Shown in pieces: positions 8,238-16,738 of a stretch of DNA of 52,813 nucleotides. The notes beneath the pieces were generated by a model. That model saw only the letters and a program-made list of their open reading frames with translations, was not told the DNA's origin and ran no database searches. The stretch is from Calderihabitans maritimus (GTDB taxonomy: Bacteria > Bacillota > KKC1 > Calderihabitantales > Calderihabitantaceae), in assembly GCF_002207765.1 (NCBI RefSeq), contig NZ_BDGJ01000020.1, positions 1 through 52,813 of the forward strand. The letters are read 5' to 3'. A program made the translations under genes and the position numbers. How positions within the stretch are numbered: position 1 is the stretch's first letter; each line of letters begins with the position of its first letter.

Positions 8238-8876
8238 TTACTTTTGCCAAGTTGAACCAGCAGGACACCAGGCGCTAAGAGGACATGAAGGGCACTTGGG
8301 GCTTCGCGCCCGGCATATATTTCTCCCCAGCTGAATGAGCCGGTGGTGCGTCCCCGACCATAGATGAACAGGAATCTTCTTCTGCAACTCCTTTTCCACT
8401 TGTAAAGGTGTATGCCCCCGGGCAAGACCAAGGCGACGTGCCACGCGAAAAACATGGGTGTCTACGGCCATGGCAGGCTGCCCGAAAGCATTGCTCAAAA
8501 TCACATTAGCCGTTTTCCTTCCTACACCAGGTAACTTCACCAGTTCCTTCAGGCTGGCCGGAACTTGTCCCCCGTACTTGTCCTCCAGCATTCTAGCCAG
8601 GGCAATTATATTTCTGGCCTTGTTACGATACAGCCCACAGCTTTTGATATGCGTTTCCAGTTCCTCCGGGGAGAGGTTAGCATAATCCCCGGGCGTCTTA
8701 TATTTTCTAAACAATTTCGCCGTAACCCGGTTAACCTGCCGGTCGGTACATTGAGCCGACAGAACTGTAGCCACCAACAGTTCAAAAGGATTGCTAAAGT
8801 TCAATGCCGTTCTAGCTTCAGGGTAAAGTTCTTCCAACACGGATAAAATCTTCTGTACCCTCTCTTGCTCCGTCAA
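8238..8876 (-). CDS. nth: Endonuclease III
   Basis: A 212-residue DNA glycosylase/AP lyase for oxidised pyrimidines. It has the helix-hairpin-helix ELVKLPGVGRKTANVIL with the catalytic lysine, the catalytic aspartate in AVDTHVFRVARRLG, and a complete C-terminal 4Fe-4S motif spaced CX6CX2CX5C (CRARSPKCPSCPLSAWC). The start is TTG at 8876, a few bases after GGAGGAGGG. A good promoter lies upstream, and the HMA/UGA gene follows on the same strand. Confidence 0.96.
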   Translation of the reverse strand: MTEQERVQKILSVLEELYPEARTALNFSNPFELLVATVLSAQCTDRQVNRVTAKLFRKYKTPGDYANLSPEELETHIKSCGLYRNKARNIIALARMLEDKYGGQVPASLKELVKLPGVGRKTANVILSNAFGQPAMAVDTHVFRVARRLGLARGHTPLQVEKELQKKIPVHLWSGTHHRLIQLGRNICRARSPKCPSCPLSAWCPAGSTWQK

Positions 8877-8913
8877 ATTTTATACCCTCCTCCCGCCTCC
8901 CCTATCCTGATTT

Positions 8914-8942
8914 ATTTTAGTACCTATAATATTAGTTGGCAA
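8914..8942 (-). promoter_or_regulatory. Sigma-A promoter for nth
   Basis: TTGCCA and TAAAAT on the minus strand are separated by exactly 17 bases. This would place the start of transcription about 30 bases upstream of the nth TTG codon. Confidence 0.55.
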
Positions 8943-9029
8943 CAAGCTTACATGACAGGAAAATAGTTAGCCAAAAACAGTATCAAATGCATACGATACA
9001 GCAAGAAACTATCTGGGCAGGGAAAGAAT

Positions 9030-9461
9030 ATGTCAATTCGCCATCGGGTAACCAAGCTGATCTCAAAACTGATGCCTTCTGCGGCTACAAACAAGAAAAG
9101 AAAAAAACGGCGCTTACCCTTCGGAGCCTGCGAATACTCCGATGACCAAATTGAACTGTCCCTTCCCGGACTGCATATAAAAGTAAATCGGGAGACGACT
9201 TTGGACATTCCCCATGAAGTAACGGTAGTCGTCCCCCGTGCCGAATTGCGCAAGACCTGTTCTTGCCCTGAGCCCTGTTCCTGTCGCAAAGAGCTAATTT
9301 ACAGCAGCATTACCATAGTCCATGCACCCCGTCACCCTCTGGCCGGTCCCCCCGCTCCACCGCCGGAAATACCTCCTTCTACTTCCGCCACCCTGTACTT
9401 CCCTCACTCTACTGGCGTTTCCGGTCCTTCTCCCGCTTCCGAAGACGACAAGAAAAAATGA
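9030..9461 (+). CDS. Hypothetical small protein with CSCPEPCSC motif and Pro-rich tail
   Basis: A 143-residue frame that is the only gene candidate in the gap between nth and nfo, divergent from the first and convergent with the second. ATG at 9030 follows AGGGAAAGA. Three parts are visible: a basic N-terminus (KKRKKRR), a beta-rich middle (IELSLPGLHIKVNRETTLDI), and a cysteine cluster CSCPEPCSC followed by a tail rich in Pro and Ser ending DDKKK. There is no signal peptide or membrane segment. The cysteine pairs could bind metal. I do not recognise a family. It ends three bases before the nfo stop codon, which supports it as a real gene. Confidence 0.5.
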   Translation: MSIRHRVTKLISKLMPSAATNKKRKKRRLPFGACEYSDDQIELSLPGLHIKVNRETTLDIPHEVTVVVPRAELRKTCSCPEPCSCRKELIYSSITIVHAPRHPLAGPPAPPPEIPPSTSATLYFPHSTGVSGPSPASEDDKKK

Positions 9462-9464
9462 ATG

Positions 9465-10307
9465 CTATCGCCTGACCGACAATACCCGTTCTATCTCAAT
9501 TCCGTATTCTTTATATTCTTTCACTGGAGTTTCCAGCAAAAATGGTAAATCACGCAGTGCGGGATGATTTACCAGCACTTCTACACCCTCTAAGCCCAAG
9601 TAGCCTTCTCCAATACCGGCATGGCGATCCTTACGGCTTCCCCAAGGCATCTTGGAGTCGTTAAGGTGAACTGTCTTAACCCGGTTCATCCCCACATAGC
9701 GCTCGATATCTTCCGCCAAACGATCTACTTCTCTCTCTTCTCTCAAGTTATACCCGGCGGCAAAAAGATGACAGGTATCTATGCAAATACCCAATTGGTC
9801 GGGATTACCCAGACGATTCAGGATTTCCCCGAGGTCTTCTAAAGTACCAAGCTCGGTTCCCTGGCCCGCCATAGTTTCCAAAAGGAGCATACTTTTCCCA
9901 CTGTAAGGCAAAAAGACTTCCTCTAATGCCTCTAAAATTTTATCCAGTCCCTTTTCTCGCCCCAATCCCCCATGACTGCCCGGGTGTACCACCAAGTACT
10001 CGGCCTCGATATTATCCATACGCTGCAGGTCCTCCCTCAGCACCATCCTGGCAAAGCGGTGGACTTCTTCCCTACCCGCTGCCAAATTTACGGTATAAGG
10101 AAGGTGACCTACAACAGGATAGAGGTCCTGTTGCTGCCGTATTTTTTTCCACGATTTGACTTCGGTCTCTGGTATATTTCTCGCCCAGCCTCCACGGGGG
10201 TTCCTGGTAAAAAACTGAAACGTATTGGCCTTTATTTCCCCAGCCATCCTGGCTGCGTTGTTTAAACCTTTAGCAATAGATAGATGAGATCCGATACGCA
10301 AAAGCAA
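9465..10307 (-). CDS. nfo: Endonuclease IV (AP endonuclease)
   Basis: A 280-residue TIM-barrel Nfo protein that cuts 5' to abasic sites. Zn-ligand motifs are visible: GSHLSIAKGL, EYLVVHPGSHGG, LLLETMAGQGTELG, ICIDTCHLFAAGYN and VHLNDSKMPWGSRKDRHAGIG. The start is TTG at 10307 close behind AGGAG; a second TTG two codons later has better spacing and may be the true start. It is the last gene of a minus-strand run hotdog - DUF1232 - nfo. Confidence 0.95.
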   Translation of the reverse strand: MLLRIGSHLSIAKGLNNAARMAGEIKANTFQFFTRNPRGGWARNIPETEVKSWKKIRQQQDLYPVVGHLPYTVNLAAGREEVHRFARMVLREDLQRMDNIEAEYLVVHPGSHGGLGREKGLDKILEALEEVFLPYSGKSMLLLETMAGQGTELGTLEDLGEILNRLGNPDQLGICIDTCHLFAAGYNLREEREVDRLAEDIERYVGMNRVKTVHLNDSKMPWGSRKDRHAGIGEGYLGLEGVEVLVNHPALRDLPFLLETPVKEYKEYGIEIERVLSVRR

Positions 10308-10325
10308 CCCGCTCCTTTACTTAAA

Positions 10326-10607
10326 TCAATCATCATCTTCCACAACTTTTCCTTCCACATCTATTACATTCCGGTCTCTCCGGCGGCGATCTCCTTCCTG
10401 CTCAAGGTCGTTTGCCGCCGAGCGGATGAAAAGCCAGCTTCCCAGCAGGGTGACCAGAAGGTCATCCAGCGGTATAAAAGGAAGTAGGTCGGGAGACAGC
10501 CAGTATCCGGCAACCAGCAACAAATATAACCATTTCTTATAAACGGGCACTTTATCGCTTAACAGTAGGGAAATCAGTTGAGGTACGAAGCCGGAAGGCA
10601 CCCTCAT
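10326..10607 (-). CDS. DUF1232 (YkvA-like) small membrane protein
   Basis: About 94 residues. The core WLYLLLVAGYWLSPDLLPF followed by IPLDDLLVTLLGSWLFI matches the DUF1232 pattern of a hydrophobic hairpin with P-D-L-P and D-D motifs. The tail is charged (EGDRRRRDRNVIDVEG). The frame extends to ATG 10622, but the GGAGGAGGA motif lies inside that extension, so ATG at 10607 or GTG at 10601 is the likelier start. The function of the family is unknown. It sits between a thioesterase and nfo with very short gaps. Confidence 0.72.
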   Translation of the reverse strand: MRVPSGFVPQLISLLLSDKVPVYKKWLYLLLVAGYWLSPDLLPFIPLDDLLVTLLGSWLFIRSAANDLEQEGDRRRRDRNVIDVEGKVVEDDD

Positions 10608-10625
10608 TCCTCCTCCCATCATTAA

Positions 10626-11018
10626 TTATTTTTTTCTATATACCAACCCTTCAGCTACGGCCACCTTGCAACCTTCTTCATCTCTTATCACAATCCGGTA
10701 CAAACCGGTCCTCGCCGTCAGATTTTCCTCCTCGGCAGTGGCATAAAGCACCGTTCCTTCCCCGGTAGCCCGCAGATAGGTAATATTTACATTAAGCGCT
10801 ACCGCAGTCTGGCCGTAAGAATTGCTGGCCGCCGCCAAAGCCATATCTGCTACGGCAAAAATCGCAGCTCCATGGGTAGTATTTAATGAGTTTAACAGAT
10901 CCTTACTAACTTTAACCCTCGTTTTAGCATAACCTTCTCTCACTTCCAGTATTTCTACACCCAGCAATTTGGCGAGGGCGTCTTTCTCTAACTTTTTCTT
11001 GATGTCGGTACCTGCCAA
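10626..11018 (-). CDS. PaaI-type hotdog thioesterase
   Basis: About 130 residues with the hotdog core: SLNTTHGAAIFAVADMALAA (catalytic region of the PaaI/HGG class), TAVALNVNITYLRATGEG and a closing strand CKVAVAEGLVYRKK. The family hydrolyses acyl-CoA, often phenylacetyl- or other aryl-CoA; the substrate here is unknown. The frame opens at TTG 11033, but TTG at 11018 has GGAGG eight bases upstream and is preferred. Confidence 0.85.
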   Translation of the reverse strand: MAGTDIKKKLEKDALAKLLGVEILEVREGYAKTRVKVSKDLLNSLNTTHGAAIFAVADMALAAASNSYGQTAVALNVNITYLRATGEGTVLYATAEEENLTARTGLYRIVIRDEEGCKVAVAEGLVYRKK

Positions 11019-11186
11019 ACCTTTCTCCTCCAAACTGTAGTTTGTACCATTAAATTATTCCCCTTGGTTTAACCTGTTCCTTCCAAATTATAAAAAAAAA
11101 TTTTTAAAGCCCTGGTTATAAGTCATACTTTACAGGATTTTTAGAGAAAATAACCATTAGTCACTTAATGGAGGGAGGTTTTGGCT

Positions 11187-12629
11187 ATGTTCAGAAATAA
11201 AAATTATCTGCTTCACGTACTGCTTTCCACTCTCCTGCTAAGTCTTTTATTAGCCGCCGGTTGTCTTAACCAGCCGAGGGAGCAAGAGGGCAAACGGGAA
11301 AAAGAAACTCCACCTTCTACCGAAGTAGCCACCTATGTAGGTTCCGAAAAATGTTCCGGTTGCCACAAGGAAATCTACAACCAGTGGAAGGAAACTATGC
11401 ACGCCAAATCCCTGCAACAGAAGGGCTGGGACAAATTTGAACTAAAAGGGGACTTCACCGCCGGCAAACTGGATTATAAGGCCATGAAAGAAGGCGGTGG
11501 CAGGCTGGTCGATATTGTGCTGCATGAAGACGGCACTGTAACCATTGGAGAGAAGGATTACAAGATTTTCGGCACTTACGGCGGTTGGGACGAGTGGAAA
11601 CAGCGCTACTTAACCAAAGATGTAGATGACCCGATCAGAGAAGGTAATATTTACATCTTACCCATCCAGTGGAACCAGAAAACTGAAGAATGGGTACCCT
11701 ATCATGCTGATGAGGGCCATGGCGAACCGAGCAAAAAGAACTGGTGGCGTCCGGAAAGGACCTTTGAAAAGAACTGTTCCGGTTGCCATAATACCGGCCT
11801 GGCTTTGAAATGGAATGCAGATGGATATGTCACCGACTATAGCTACCAAGAGTTCAACACCGGATGTGAAAACTGTCACGGAGCCGGTAGCCTTCATGCC
11901 GACAATCCCAGCCCAGAAAATATTATCAATCCCGCCAAACTGGCTAAGAAAGCCGCCAACGAGGTATGCGGCCAGTGCCATAGCCGCGGGAAGAGCAAGC
12001 CGGAGGGCCTGTTTGGATTTCCCTGGAAAGAAACGGTAGGTAACGACGGTCGCTACAAGATAGGAGATGATTTGAGCGAGTACTACACCGAAGGCGGTGG
12101 TTACTGGGGTGAAGATAAAAACGGTGACGGGCGGGTAAGCCTGGAGGAATCCGTAGCCTCCCAAAAACATCACCAGCAGTGGTGGGACTTCATGACTACA
12201 GCTCACTACAAGAGCGATTCTAAAAACGCCCCTAAAACCTGTTTCTCCTGTCATTCTCCCCATGACGACGGTTTCCAGGTGGGGGACAAAAAGTTTAGCC
12301 TGGAGCAGGTTCGCAACAACGAACTCTGCCTCGAATGTCACCAGGACCGGGCACCATTCAATGGCGCCAGGCACCATTTCGGCGACAGCAAGTACACCGC
12401 CCATGCCAACATCCGCTGTACCGCCTGCCATATGCCACGCACGGCCAAATCGGCGGTCTGGGATGAAAAAGGGCTGGGTGACATCCACTCCCACCGTTTG
12501 AACGTAATTCCACCCAGTTACAAAGAAGTGTACAATATGCCTACCTCCTGCATAGAATGTCATACCAACGCCACTGATGAACAGGTAGAGGAAATGATAC
12601 AAATTGTAAAAGAGGCGAAAAAAGAATAA
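11187..12629 (+). CDS. Octaheme c-type cytochrome lipoprotein (cytochrome c554-like)
   Basis: A 480-residue exported protein with a lipoprotein signal (LLLSLLLAAGC lipobox) and eight CXXCH heme sites: CSGCH twice, then CENCH, CGQCH, CFSCH, CLECH, CTACH and CIECH. Such proteins carry electrons, or reduce N or S compounds, outside the membrane. A calcium-binding EF-hand-like loop (DKNGDGRVSLEE, residues about 310-321) sits between hemes four and five. The frame opens with TTG at 11181, but ATG at 11187 is eight bases after GGAGG and fits better. It stands alone, flanked by minus-strand genes, with its own terminator. No cytochrome maturation genes are in the window. Confidence 0.92.
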   Translation: MFRNKNYLLHVLLSTLLLSLLLAAGCLNQPREQEGKREKETPPSTEVATYVGSEKCSGCHKEIYNQWKETMHAKSLQQKGWDKFELKGDFTAGKLDYKAMKEGGGRLVDIVLHEDGTVTIGEKDYKIFGTYGGWDEWKQRYLTKDVDDPIREGNIYILPIQWNQKTEEWVPYHADEGHGEPSKKNWWRPERTFEKNCSGCHNTGLALKWNADGYVTDYSYQEFNTGCENCHGAGSLHADNPSPENIINPAKLAKKAANEVCGQCHSRGKSKPEGLFGFPWKETVGNDGRYKIGDDLSEYYTEGGGYWGEDKNGDGRVSLEESVASQKHHQQWWDFMTTAHYKSDSKNAPKTCFSCHSPHDDGFQVGDKKFSLEQVRNNELCLECHQDRAPFNGARHHFGDSKYTAHANIRCTACHMPRTAKSAVWDEKGLGDIHSHRLNVIPPSYKEVYNMPTSCIECHTNATDEQVEEMIQIVKEAKKE

Positions 12630-12635
12630 ACCTGG

Positions 12636-12660
12636 GGCGGCCCCGGAGGGTCGCCTTTTC
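12636..12660 (+). terminator. Intrinsic terminator of the octaheme cytochrome gene
   Basis: An 8-bp GC-rich stem (GGCGGCCC / GGGTCGCC, one G-U) with a CGGA loop is followed by TTTT, starting seven bases after the stop codon. Confidence 0.8.
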
Positions 12661-12664
12661 GTAC

Positions 12665-14032
12665 TTATTTGAGCCTGTCTATCTGGGCTACAGTTTCAAT
12701 ATGATAAGTATGGGGGAACATATCTACCGGCTGTACCTGTCGTGCATGGTAGCCCAACTCTTGAAGAATTTTCAAATCCCGGGCCAGGGTTGCCGGATCA
12801 CAGGAAACATAAATTATCCGGCGGGGATTTAAACGCGCGACAGCTCCCAGCACACGGCGATCGCAACCGCGCCGGGGTGGATCTAAGACCACGGCCTGGA
12901 GCTCAAGCTGCTCCCTTTCCAGTTCCGGTATTACCTCTTCCGCCGTACCCACCCGAAATTCACAATTGTGCACCCGGTTAAGGGCCGCATTGACCCGGGC
13001 ATCCTCCACCGCAGCAGCTACCGTTTCAATGCCGATTATTTTCCGGGCCGTTTGAGAAAGAAATATGGCAATGGTTCCCGTACCGCAATAAACATCTACA
13101 ACTGTTTCTGGTTTCAGCGGTTCTATATATTCCACCACCTTGTGGTATAAGATCTCCGTCTGCTCAGGGTTTACCTGGAAGAAAGACGGTGCGGAAATCA
13201 AAAATTGGAAGGGACCTATTTTTTCTCGAATAGTTTCTTTTCCTTTGATTAATCTGAAACGAGGACCTAAGACCAGAGGTGATCGGCTTCGGTTCACATT
13301 TTGTAATACGGAGACTACTTCCGGAAACTCAGCCATGAGTTTCTCGGCAATCATTTCTCCGCCGGGAAAAGAGTTGGTATAAGTAACCACCACCAACATT
13401 ACTTCCCCCGTAGACCGGCTTTTCTTCAACACCAGGTGCCGTAAAATTCCTTTTCCGTGCCGGTAAGCCTTAATTCCACAATGCTGGAAAAGCTGTTTCA
13501 TTCTCTCAATAACAGGGGCCAATTCGGGAGGGAAAAGCAGGCAGCGTTCGGCCTCCACCAGGCGGCGAGTTCCGGGGGCATAGAAACCTATTACCAATTC
13601 ACCGTTTCTTTCTCCTACATGAAGTTGGACCCGGTTGCGGTAATACCAGGGCTCTTTCATGCCAATGACCGGATGAACAAGTACATCCTGCAGCCCGCCG
13701 ATGCGACGCAGCGCTTCCTGTACCAGCTCTCTTTTTATCTTTAATTGACTGGGGTAATCAATATGCTGCAGGTGGCAGCCGCCGCAACGGCCAAAGTTAT
13801 GGCAGCGGGGTAAAACTCGTTCCCGCCTTTTCTCCAGTACCTCGACCAGCTCGCCTCGGGCATAGTTTTTTTTAACCTGAATTACCCGGGCCAGTATCTT
13901 CTCACCGGGAACGGTGTAAGGTACAAACAGAGCAAATCCGCGGTAACGCCCTACCCCCTCTCCCTGGTGGTTAATATTGTCAATACAAATTTCTACTTCT
14001 TGTCCTACGGAAACCGGAACTCCGGAAGCCAT
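12665..14032 (-). CDS. rlmD: 23S rRNA (uracil-5-)-methyltransferase, RlmD/RlmCD family
   Basis: About 455 residues. An N-terminal TRAM domain (EICIDNINHQGEGVGRYRG) is followed by Fe-S cysteines CHNFGRCGGC, with a further cysteine at ERCLLFP. A Rossmann methyltransferase follows with VVDVYCGTGTIAIFLS (SAM site), VVLDPPRRGCD and the catalytic cysteine in IYVSCDPATLARDL. It makes 5-methyluridine in 23S rRNA. The frame reaches ATG 14050, but that codon overlaps an ATGGAGG Shine-Dalgarno placed 11 bases before ATG 14032, so the shorter form is chosen. It follows the two CPBP genes on the same strand. Confidence 0.93.
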   Translation of the reverse strand: MASGVPVSVGQEVEICIDNINHQGEGVGRYRGFALFVPYTVPGEKILARVIQVKKNYARGELVEVLEKRRERVLPRCHNFGRCGGCHLQHIDYPSQLKIKRELVQEALRRIGGLQDVLVHPVIGMKEPWYYRNRVQLHVGERNGELVIGFYAPGTRRLVEAERCLLFPPELAPVIERMKQLFQHCGIKAYRHGKGILRHLVLKKSRSTGEVMLVVVTYTNSFPGGEMIAEKLMAEFPEVVSVLQNVNRSRSPLVLGPRFRLIKGKETIREKIGPFQFLISAPSFFQVNPEQTEILYHKVVEYIEPLKPETVVDVYCGTGTIAIFLSQTARKIIGIETVAAAVEDARVNAALNRVHNCEFRVGTAEEVIPELEREQLELQAVVLDPPRRGCDRRVLGAVARLNPRRIIYVSCDPATLARDLKILQELGYHARQVQPVDMFPHTYHIETVAQIDRLK

Positions 14033-14077
14033 CTTTTCCCAAGCCTCCATATCATTTAAGTTAAGGGATATACCTTT

Positions 14078-14782
14078 TTAAATACCGGAGTAATTGAGAT
14101 AAACTCCGATCAGGCGAACCAGGTTCAGGAAGGCATGGGCAATCATTCCCGGTAGCAAAGAACCGGTTATTTCATAAAGCAAAGTTAATCCAAATCCCAC
14201 CAAGGCGATTTCCCAAAACCAACGCCAGTTCAAGTGTACCAAAGCAAAAAAAAGGGAACTGGACACGAGACCCCACCATACACCCAGCTCTTTACGCAAA
14301 GCCGGGTAGGTAAAGCCCCGGTAAAATATTTCTTCGGCCACGGGGGTAAGCACACCGCCCAGAAAAAGTGGCAACAGAAAACTCTTGGCGGTCTTGGCTT
14401 CCTGGGCCATGCGAATGAGCGGGTGATCAGAAGAAGGAATTAATTTCGTCAATCCCAGGAGAATAAAGCCGGTCAGCAGGCCGGCTAACAAATTTTTCCC
14501 CAACGGTCTTAGCTGCAGACCTAAGTTGCGGATGGAACTTTTGTACCTTACTAAAACTACATAGACCACTAAAAAAATCATAATCAGGCGGTCAAAAAGA
14601 TTAACCCAGATCGTACTCATGCCGGGGAGAAAGAGAGTTAAACCCGCCAAAAGCCTTCCCAAGCCCAGGCGCAGTAAAAATATTGCCAGAACCGTTTTCC
14701 AAGTCCAAGCGGGTAAAAGGTCAGCTTTCAATCTCTCGCCGCCTCCTAAATTCAGAATCGGTAGTAATCTTTCCTCTAACAC
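14078..14782 (-). CDS. CPBP family intramembrane metalloprotease (copy 1)
   Basis: A 234-residue membrane protein with the CPBP (CAAX/Abi) catalytic motifs VAEEIFYRGFTYPAL (EExxxR), FFALVHLNW and GMIAHAFLNL, in six or more hydrophobic segments. The family includes prenyl-protein proteases, bacteriocin-immunity proteins and anti-sigma proteases; the substrate here is unknown. GTG at 14782 sits right after the upstream paralogue with AAGGTGA close by. TTG at 14731 behind AGGAGG is an alternative start. Confidence 0.88.
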   Translation of the reverse strand: MLEERLLPILNLGGGERLKADLLPAWTWKTVLAIFLLRLGLGRLLAGLTLFLPGMSTIWVNLFDRLIMIFLVVYVVLVRYKSSIRNLGLQLRPLGKNLLAGLLTGFILLGLTKLIPSSDHPLIRMAQEAKTAKSFLLPLFLGGVLTPVAEEIFYRGFTYPALRKELGVWWGLVSSSLFFALVHLNWRWFWEIALVGFGLTLLYEITGSLLPGMIAHAFLNLVRLIGVYLNYSGI

Positions 14783-14788
14783 GTCACC

Positions 14789-15496
14789 TTATACTGTGGT
14801 GCTCAAGTATAAAACAACCAACATAATGGTGTTCCACAGGGCGTGGGCAATTATGGGAGCCACTAGAGAACCGGAAATCTCATAAATCCAGGCCAGCCCC
14901 GCTCCCCCCACCGCCAGAGGTATCAGGCGAACCGGATCTAAATGAAGGGAACCAAAAATTAACGCTGAAAGGAAAACAGCCCACCGGATCCCCCATTTAA
15001 CCCGCAAAGCAGGGTACAAAAATCCCCTGAAATAGAGTTCTTCGGCGAAGGGAGCAATTACGCTCCCGATTAGGAAGGGTATGATCAATTGCTGCCAATT
15101 TCTTGCCTCCATTACCAAACGGGCAAAAGGTTGGGGTTTAGGTTCCACAGGCAATAATTGTTCCAAAATTATTCCCATTCCCAGTACCAGCAAAAAAAGA
15201 AAAAAGCCCCCTCCGGTCCCGTGGGAAAACGCTCTGCCCAAATTTCTGCCGTGCAAACCCAAAGTAGCCCAGTCTTGCCGGTAACGATATCTGACCGTAT
15301 AAGTTACTCCTGAAAAGATTAACCCGGCTTGAATTATAGTATGTAATAAAAAGCGCACGCCTTTGCTTTGCCCTAGTGCGGTTTTCTCCCACCAGGGGGT
15401 GAGAAGTAAAAGTACCCCGTAACTTCCTGCCAGAACTAAAACCAAAACTTTTATGCAATCCCATGTCGTCCAGCGAGGTCTGTCAGGTTTTCTCAA
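14789..15496 (-). CDS. CPBP family intramembrane metalloprotease (copy 2)
   Basis: A 235-residue paralogue of the next gene, with FAEELYFRGFLYPALR (EExxxR), IFGSLHLDPVRL and IIAHALWNTIML. The start is TTG at 15496, seven to eight bases after AAAGGAG. The two copies are six bases apart and share length, topology and end sequence, so they look like a tandem duplication. They may act as a pair on a common membrane substrate. Confidence 0.88.
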   Translation of the reverse strand: MRKPDRPRWTTWDCIKVLVLVLAGSYGVLLLLTPWWEKTALGQSKGVRFLLHTIIQAGLIFSGVTYTVRYRYRQDWATLGLHGRNLGRAFSHGTGGGFFLFLLVLGMGIILEQLLPVEPKPQPFARLVMEARNWQQLIIPFLIGSVIAPFAEELYFRGFLYPALRVKWGIRWAVFLSALIFGSLHLDPVRLIPLAVGGAGLAWIYEISGSLVAPIIAHALWNTIMLVVLYLSTTV

Positions 15497-15665
15497 CCGA
15501 ATTCTCCTTTCAGGACCAGCCTAAATCTTCACTATAATCCTATTGGCAGTTAGATATAAAAATACCTGCTGCCTATATCTACAACTAGCTTGCTCCAACG
15601 AACTACTCCGGACTGAGCACCGGGCCTTTATGATTTTATGGTAATGGCTCTAGAGACCTTTCAAG

Positions 15666-16673
15666 CTAGTCCCCTGAAACCATACGTTCCAGCTTTTCCA
15701 TTTGGGAACGGGTGCCAATGACAATTAGCAAGTCTCCTGCCTGGATTTTTTCATGGGCGGGAGGATTGTTGATTATTTTTTCTCCCCGCTTTATGGCCAC
15801 CACCATGGCACTGGCCTCCTGCTTGATACCGGAATGGCGCAATTCCTTGCCTACCAGCGAGGATTTAGAACTGACCGTAACCTCCTCTAGTTCAAACTCC
15901 AGATCCTGGTCATGCATTAAGGTCTCGATAAAATCCACACTGGCAGGTTTGAGAATAGAAATAGCCATCCGTCTCCCTCCAATGGCGGAGGGAGAAACAA
16001 CTTTATCTGCTCCGGCCCGTAGCAGTTTTTCTTCCGTTTCCGGGCGATTGGAGCGGGCCACGACTTTTATTCGGGGATTCAGCCCTTTGCTGGTCAGGGT
16101 AACGAACACATTGGCGGCATCATCCGGCAGGGAGGTGACTAAGCCCACAGCCCGGTGGATACCTGCCTGCTCCAGCACTGCATCACTGGTGGCGTCTCCC
16201 TCTACACATAGCACCCCTTCGGCCGAGAGCTCAGCCACTTTCTGGGGATCGCTCTCGACCACCACAAAAGGCACTTTTTCTTTCCGCAGGCGGAAGATAA
16301 TTTCATTGCCTACCCGCCCCGCCCCACAAACTATAATATGATTACTTAACTTCTCAATAGCCCGCATTGTCTTGCGTCTCCCCAATTCGTTTTTGAGATG
16401 GCCTTCAATCAGGAATGCCGTTACATTACTTACCGCATACAGAAACAAACCCACGCCGGCTATATTTAAAAACAGGGTAAAAACCCTGCCTCCGGGAGTT
16501 ACGGGAACTATATCGCCATATCCTACCGTAGTGACACCGGTAATAGTCAACCAGAGAGTATCCAAAAACGACATATCTTCCAACCAGAGGTAGCCCAAAA
16601 CCCCGGTGGCAATAATCAACAAAAGTAAAAAAAAGGCCTGCATCAACTGTCGAGTGGGTTGCAAGGGCCCCAC
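15666..16673 (-). CDS. Two-TM potassium channel with RCK (TrkA-N/TrkA-C) domains
   Basis: 335 residues. A first membrane helix is followed by a pore loop with the K+ selectivity filter TVGYGD (TITGVTTVGYGDIVP), then a second helix. A cytoplasmic RCK domain opens with the nucleotide-binding HIIVCGAGRVGNEII, and a TrkA-C domain closes the protein (LLIVIGTRSQMEKLE). This is the MthK/Kch layout: a ligand-gated K+ channel of the plasma membrane. The start is GTG at 16673, with only weak Shine-Dalgarno support; a TTG three codons later is possible. Confidence 0.92.
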   Translation of the reverse strand: MGPLQPTRQLMQAFFLLLLIIATGVLGYLWLEDMSFLDTLWLTITGVTTVGYGDIVPVTPGGRVFTLFLNIAGVGLFLYAVSNVTAFLIEGHLKNELGRRKTMRAIEKLSNHIIVCGAGRVGNEIIFRLRKEKVPFVVVESDPQKVAELSAEGVLCVEGDATSDAVLEQAGIHRAVGLVTSLPDDAANVFVTLTSKGLNPRIKVVARSNRPETEEKLLRAGADKVVSPSAIGGRRMAISILKPASVDFIETLMHDQDLEFELEEVTVSSKSSLVGKELRHSGIKQEASAMVVAIKRGEKIINNPPAHEKIQAGDLLIVIGTRSQMEKLERMVSGD

Positions 16674-16679
16674 CTCGTT

Positions 16680-16708
16680 TACAATAGTTATAATTCACCT
16701 GTATTGTA
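16680..16708 (-). promoter_or_regulatory. Dyad element upstream of the K+ channel gene
   Basis: A perfect 7-bp inverted repeat (TACAATA / TATTGTA, 15-base loop) lies six bases before the channel's GTG start in the 65-base gap after the GH15 gene. It could be an operator or a weak leader hairpin. Confidence 0.3.
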
Positions 16709-16738
16709 TCATTTTTTTTGTGCTCAGACAAAGGTAAA

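Noticed and set aside
11658-12602. 314-codon minus-strand frame opposite the octaheme cytochrome gene
   Set aside because: It lies wholly antisense to a gene with eight CXXCH motifs; its length is a by-product of codon composition.
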